Source: Clostridia bacterium
Lineage (GTDB): Bacteria > Bacillota > Clostridia > Oscillospirales > CAG-272
NCBI GenBank assembly: GCA_017451975.1
Contig: JAFTNI010000231.1
Coordinates: 1-16,017, forward strand
DNA: 16,017 nt
Direction of reading: 5' to 3'
The first letter of the stretch is position 1. Every line of letters starts with the position of its first letter. Under the pieces are notes generated by a model. It ran no database searches. It was not told the origin of the DNA and saw nothing but the letters and a program-made list of their open reading frames with translations. A program made the position numbers and the translations under genes. This document shows positions 12,688 to 16,017 of this stretch, piece after piece.

Positions 12688-13650
12688 TTAACCTCGTACG
12701 AGTGCTGCCGCACCGATTATGCCTGCATCGTTGCCGAGCGTAGCAATGCGGATATCTGTTTTCAGCACGTTATCTGCCGAATAAACCTCTTTTGCAACCT
12801 CTGCGCGCAAGGGAAGGAGAAGCGGGTCGCCTTCGTTGCAAACGCCGCCGCCGATGAGTAATACGTTAGGCTGGAAAATGTTGATAAGGTTGGCAATGCC
12901 GCAAGCGAGATGCTTTATGTAGTAGTCCACAACCTCCGCGCTTGCCTTGCAGCCTTTGCGCATAGCCGCGAAAGCCGTTTTGCCGCCTATCTTCATAGGG
13001 TCGCCGTCGCACATTTCCGTAACGATGGGGGAATGCGTTTCTGCATATTTTTCGCGAGTGAGCGCAACGAGAGCCGTAGCGGAGCTGTATGCCTCGAAGC
13101 AGCCGCGTCTGCCGCAGGAGCACTGTCTGCCGTTGTATTCAATAACCATATGGCCGAGCTCTGCGCCGCCGAAAGCGCAACCCGTGAGCAGCTTGCCGTC
13201 TATAACAACGCCGCCGCCAACGCCCGTGCCGAGCGTTATCATAACGGCTATTTCAGCGCCCTTTGCCGCGCCGTTTGTCGCTTCGCCGAGCGCCGCGAGG
13301 TTGGCATCGTTGCCGATGGAAATATCTGCTTCCTTAACGCCCGAAAATTCAGAGAAGAGCTTTACAACGGGGAAATCGCGCATTTTGATGTTGTTTGCGT
13401 ATTCGATAAGGCCCGTTTTGGGGTTTACCGTGCCGGGGGAGGCAATACCTACCTTAACGCCGTCGCGCACGAGGTCTACGCCGCATTCCTCGCAAACCTT
13501 TTTGGAAAGTAACGCCATATCCTTCGTTATTTCTTCGGGGCCGCGCTGAGCGAGCGTGGGCGCGGAAATCTTCTTTACAATATTGTAGTTTTCGTCTACA
13601 AGACCAACGGCGATGTGTGTGCCGCCGAGGTCGATACCTATAGTGTACAT
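12688..13650 (-). CDS. ROK-family glucokinase
   Basis: 320 residues from the ATG at 13650, chosen because GGAGG (13663-13659) stands 8 nt upstream; the frame extends to 13677 without a site. The ATP-binding start GIDLGGTHIAVG (5-16), the catalytic D115 in GNDANL, GTGVGGGVVIDG (141-152), H167 in ELGH and the zinc cluster C177, C179, C184 in CSCGRRGCFE are the ROK signatures. It phosphorylates glucose (ATP to glucose-6-phosphate) in the cytoplasm. Substrate could instead be N-acetylglucosamine, N-acetylmannosamine or fructose; the motif does not settle it. There is no N-terminal DNA-binding domain, so it is an enzyme, not a ROK repressor. Monocistronic, with a consensus promoter. Confidence 0.93.
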   Translation of the reverse strand: MYTIGIDLGGTHIAVGLVDENYNIVKKISAPTLAQRGPEEITKDMALLSKKVCEECGVDLVRDGVKVGIASPGTVNPKTGLIEYANNIKMRDFPVVKLFSEFSGVKEADISIGNDANLAALGEATNGAAKGAEIAVMITLGTGVGGGVVIDGKLLTGCAFGGAELGHMVIEYNGRQCSCGRRGCFEAYSSATALVALTREKYAETHSPIVTEMCDGDPMKIGGKTAFAAMRKGCKASAEVVDYYIKHLACGIANLINIFQPNVLLIGGGVCNEGDPLLLPLRAEVAKEVYSADNVLKTDIRIATLGNDAGIIGAAALVRG

Positions 13651-13693
13651 TTTAAAATCCTCCGTAAGATTTTTCAATTATTTACATATCTAT

Positions 13694-13722
13694 ATTATAA
13701 ATAGAATTCAGTATAAAGTCAA
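13694..13722 (-). promoter_or_regulatory. Promoter of the glucokinase gene
   Basis: Minus strand TTGACT (13722-13717), 17-bp spacer, TATAAT (13699-13694), about 44 nt before the ATG. Confidence 0.88.
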
Positions 13723-13887
13723 GCGCTTTTTGCCGAGCTTTGCTTTTTTCGGAAAGGGAAGGGCGGTTTTATAGATACAGGAAATTCAACTTTCGCGGTG
13801 GATTTATGCAAAATGTGAATAATGCACAAAAACATTTAAAAATAATTGCTTTATATGCCGAAAATGTGATAAATGAATATGTTTATG

Positions 13888-13916
13888 TTTACAAAATTTT
13901 TGTTTTATGATAAAAT
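13888..13916 (+). promoter_or_regulatory. Promoter of the lipoprotein gene
   Basis: TTTACA (13888-13893), 17-bp spacer, TAAAAT (13911-13916), with a TGA before the -10. AAGGAG (13951-13956) is 8 nt before the ATG at 13965. Confidence 0.8.
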
Positions 13917-13964
13917 ATACGCGTAAGTGTTTATGGCACAAAAAACTAATAAGGAGAATATTTT

Positions 13965-15974
13965 ATGAAAAAAATCTTTTCATTGCTTGCGCTTTTGCTC
14001 GTTTTCGCTATGCTTTTTGCTGCTTGCGGCGGCGACGGTACAACAACCACAAGCTCCACAACGGCAAGCTCCACAACGGCAGCAAGCACTACAGGCACAA
14101 GTGCTTCAACAGGTACAACCGCTTCAACGGGCACGACCGCCACAACAGGCACGACTGCTACTACAGGCACAACAGGTACTACGGGTACAACCGCTACAAC
14201 GGGTACTACAGGTACAACTGCAACCGTTACACCCACAAACCCCGATAATAACCCGGTAATGCCCGATGCGAAAAAATCACTCAAGATTCTCGCTATCGGT
14301 AACTCCTTCAGTGTAGACGCTATGGAGCACCTCGCGGTTATTCTTAAAGATGCGGGCTATGAAGAAATTGTGCTCGGCAACCTCTATATCGGCGGCTGCT
14401 CGCTCACAACTCACAAGGGTAATATCAGAACAGGCGCGGAAGCGTATGAGTTCTATACCAACACCGGCAATGGCTGGTCCTCTAAAAAATCCAATATCGA
14501 ATCCGGTATTATCTTCGCTGAATGGGACGTTATTACGATTCAGCAGGTTAGCCAGGATAGCGGCAAGCCCGAAACGTTCACATACCTCAACGATATTCTC
14601 GATTACGTAAGAACAACGGCAAGCGAATTTAACCCCGACGTTAAAATTCTCTGGCACATGACTTGGGCATACCAGGGCAACTCTACACACAGCGGCTTTG
14701 CAAACTACGGCAAGAGCCAGAAAACAATGTACGAAGCTATTACGGGCGCCGTTAAGAGCGACATTATCCCCAACGGCAGAATCGATGGCTTTATCCCCAG
14801 CGGCACGGCTATCCAGAACCTCCGTACATCTTACTTCGGCGATACACTCACACGTGACGGCTACCACCTCTCCTACGATATAGGCAGATATACGGCAGCT
14901 CTTATGTGGTATAAACAGATCACGGGCGCAGATATTTCCGGTATTACTGCTGTTCCCGATAAGTTCCCCGGCATTGCAGAGCACCTTCCCGCAATCAAGG
15001 AAGCGGTTAACAACGCATTTGCAAATAACCTCGAGGTTACAAAATCTGAAATTACAGAATTTGAAGATGAGCTCCTCGTTATGACAGATGCAGATAAGGC
15101 TCACCTCACAAGCCTCGGTCTTGACCCTGCAAAATACGAAGTTCTCGACCTCAACCTCACACTCAAGGGCTACTACAATTCCACAGATACAAAAGATTGG
15201 GGCAAGGTTAAAACAACTGCCGGAAACAGCAAGCAGTTTATCGCAACGGGTATCTTCACACCTCAGGTGCTTCCCGCAGGCTCTGTAATCAATATTGCAG
15301 ACGGCTACCAGTACCGCCTCGAAGGCTGGCAGATGCTCGGCACGAAGAACGCTGAAGCCCGCCTTGACAATAGCAAGGCAGACATGGTTCTCGATGCTTC
15401 CTACTACGATAAATACAATTTCATAGCTTTCAACATTTCCAAGCTTGACAGCAGCGAAATTGTTTACGAAGACAGAACTGCTTTCCGTATCTACGTTCCG
15501 ATTGCAGAAGAAAAGCCCAACGAAATGACGGCAGAAGATAAAGCTTACCTCACAGCTATCGGCCTTAACCCCGATAACTACGAAAAGCTCGACCTCGACT
15601 ACATTCTTTTCGCTTACTACAACTGCAATTCCAATATTAATAGCGCTGAAAACAGTGTTGCAAATAACCTTGTAAACTTCATTTCCACAAGAACTTTTGC
15701 AAAAGAAGAAATTCCCGTTGGCTCTGTTATCCGCATAGATAAGGGCTACCAGTACAGACCCGAATGGTGGGTAGAGCTCGGCGTAAGCGTTCCCGGCTCC
15801 GCAAGACCCGGCAACATAGTTGGCGAAAACGATACCAACTACAAGGTTGTAGACGATGAATGGTGGGGAAGCTACAATTACCGCGGCTTCAACGTAGCCG
15901 TTCAGGGCAACGGCGCGGTTGTTTCCGAAGAAACAGGCACACACTTCGTTATCTACGTTCCCAAAGCAAACTAA
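13965..15974 (+). CDS. Secreted lipoprotein: Thr-rich linker, SGNH/DUF4886-like domain, duplicated C-terminal module
   Basis: 669 residues. Residues 1-21 are a lipoprotein signal ending in the lipobox LFAAC, with Cys21 as the lipid-attachment site. Residues about 26-87 are a Thr/Ser/Gly linker (TGTTAT-type hexapeptides). Residues about 105-352 resemble SGNH-hydrolase-like DUF4886: GNSFS with Ser114, a GG at 143-144, and a TRDGYHLS block with Asp298 and His301. This suggests an esterase or deacetylase on glycans outside the cell, but the substrate is unknown. Residues 373-514 and 522-667 are two diverged copies of one module (EDKA(H/Y)LT, GYQYR, IYVP landmarks), possibly carbohydrate binding. 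It is the last gene in the window and appears complete. Confidence 0.85.
   Translation: MKKIFSLLALLLVFAMLFAACGGDGTTTTSSTTASSTTAASTTGTSASTGTTASTGTTATTGTTATTGTTGTTGTTATTGTTGTTATVTPTNPDNNPVMPDAKKSLKILAIGNSFSVDAMEHLAVILKDAGYEEIVLGNLYIGGCSLTTHKGNIRTGAEAYEFYTNTGNGWSSKKSNIESGIIFAEWDVITIQQVSQDSGKPETFTYLNDILDYVRTTASEFNPDVKILWHMTWAYQGNSTHSGFANYGKSQKTMYEAITGAVKSDIIPNGRIDGFIPSGTAIQNLRTSYFGDTLTRDGYHLSYDIGRYTAALMWYKQITGADISGITAVPDKFPGIAEHLPAIKEAVNNAFANNLEVTKSEITEFEDELLVMTDADKAHLTSLGLDPAKYEVLDLNLTLKGYYNSTDTKDWGKVKTTAGNSKQFIATGIFTPQVLPAGSVINIADGYQYRLEGWQMLGTKNAEARLDNSKADMVLDASYYDKYNFIAFNISKLDSSEIVYEDRTAFRIYVPIAEEKPNEMTAEDKAYLTAIGLNPDNYEKLDLDYILFAYYNCNSNINSAENSVANNLVNFISTRTFAKEEIPVGSVIRIDKGYQYRPEWWVELGVSVPGSARPGNIVGENDTNYKVVDDEWWGSYNYRGFNVAVQGNGAVVSEETGTHFVIYVPKAN
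14091..14216 (+). repeat. Seven 18-bp tandem repeats coding TGTTA(S/T) hexapeptides
   Basis: Seven in-frame 18-bp units code hexapeptides TGTSAS, TGTTAS, TGTTAT, TGTTAT, TGTTGT, TGTTAT and TGTTGT (residues 43-84). Synonymous differences separate the units, so they are not fresh copies. Such a linker holds the domain away from the membrane or peptidoglycan, and could be O-glycosylated. Confidence 0.85.
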
Positions 15975-15996
15975 TAAAGTTCCTGGATATCTTTGA

Positions 15997-16017
15997 TAAA
16001 AAATGCCCGCGCGCGGG
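15997..16017 (+). terminator. Probable terminator of the lipoprotein gene, cut by window end
   Basis: An A-run (16-nt scale) is followed by ATG and the self-complementary CCCGCGCGCGGG up to the last base. A following CAT and T-run, if present beyond the window, would complete a rho-independent terminator. Not seen in full. Confidence 0.4.

Larger units (their letters stand above)
13651..13964. other. Intergenic region between divergent glucokinase and lipoprotein genes
   Basis: 314 bp with two promoters (13694-13722 minus; 13888-13916 plus). A palindromic AAGCGCTT (13721-13728) touches the glucokinase -35 and resembles only the core of a CcpA cre site. A repeated motif AAAATGTGA-A/T-rich stands at 13812 and 13862, and TGTGAATAA (13814-13822) is a single DnaA-box-like word. 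No gene or RNA was found. Confidence 0.6.

Noticed and set aside
13717..13733. CcpA cre site at the glucokinase promoter
   Set aside because: Only the AAGCGCTTT core fits; the flanking TG and CA positions do not match the consensus. Kept only as a note.
14277..15944. Minus-strand open frame of 555 codons opposite the lipoprotein gene
   Set aside because: No recognisable domain, Cys/Val-rich composition from codon complement, no ribosome binding site; the plus frame has a signal peptide and domain motifs.

Overview
The window looks like chromosomal DNA from an anaerobic, gut-type Clostridia (Bacillota). The reasons are the gene order rpmH-rnpA-yidD-yidC-jag-mnmE, an L10 leader upstream of rplJ-rplL, strong AAGGAGG-type ribosome binding sites, near-consensus TTGACA-17-TATAAT promoters and a GH29 fucosidase. 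Species cannot be named from the sequence. No phage, IS transposase, CRISPR array or plasmid functions were seen.

Layout, left to right. (1) 1-139: tRNA-Pro(UGG) on the minus strand with its own promoter and terminator. (2) 313-2548: an XRE-type regulator (minus) diverges from an unrecognised 349-residue protein with a CxxCxxC motif (plus); both promoters lie in the 187 bp between them. (3) 2553-3749: a bidirectional terminator, then a single-domain GH29 alpha-L-fucosidase (minus) with a consensus promoter. (4) 3767-4975: rplJ-rplL (minus) with promoter, L10 leader, attenuator hairpin and terminator. (5) 5033-5217: an inverted-repeat element (copy 1) and a hairpin beside the end of mnmE. (6) 5222-9808: the minus-strand cluster rpmH, rnpA, yidD, yidC, jag, mnmE, with an intrinsic terminator between rpmH and rnpA. 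(7) 9890-11696: a plus-strand ABC exporter pair (ATPase, six-TM permease) with promoter and terminator. (8) 11695-12314: a small amidase_3 N-acetylmuramoyl-L-alanine amidase without signal peptide. (9) 12320-12682: the same hairpin and copy 2 of the inverted-repeat element, then terminators. (10) 12688-13650: ROK glucokinase (minus). (11) 13888-16017: a lipoprotein with a Thr/Gly linker, an SGNH/DUF4886-like domain and a duplicated C-terminal module, followed by the first part of a GC-rich palindrome cut by the window end.

How the genes work together: most of the window is housekeeping. rpmH to mnmE joins ribosome assembly (L34), tRNA 5' processing (RnpA), membrane protein insertion (YidD, YidC), RNA binding linked to envelope growth (Jag/KhpB) and tRNA wobble modification (MnmE). 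The usual partners are not here: neither dnaA nor mnmG flanks the cluster, and rplK-rplA do not precede rplJ. The less ordinary content is the XRE/unknown pair, the duplicated C-terminal module of the lipoprotein, the signal-less amidase, and the two inverted-repeat elements, each beside an identical hairpin at the 3' end of a gene. I see no complete, clearly new multi-gene system; the candidates are listed as findings with modest scores.
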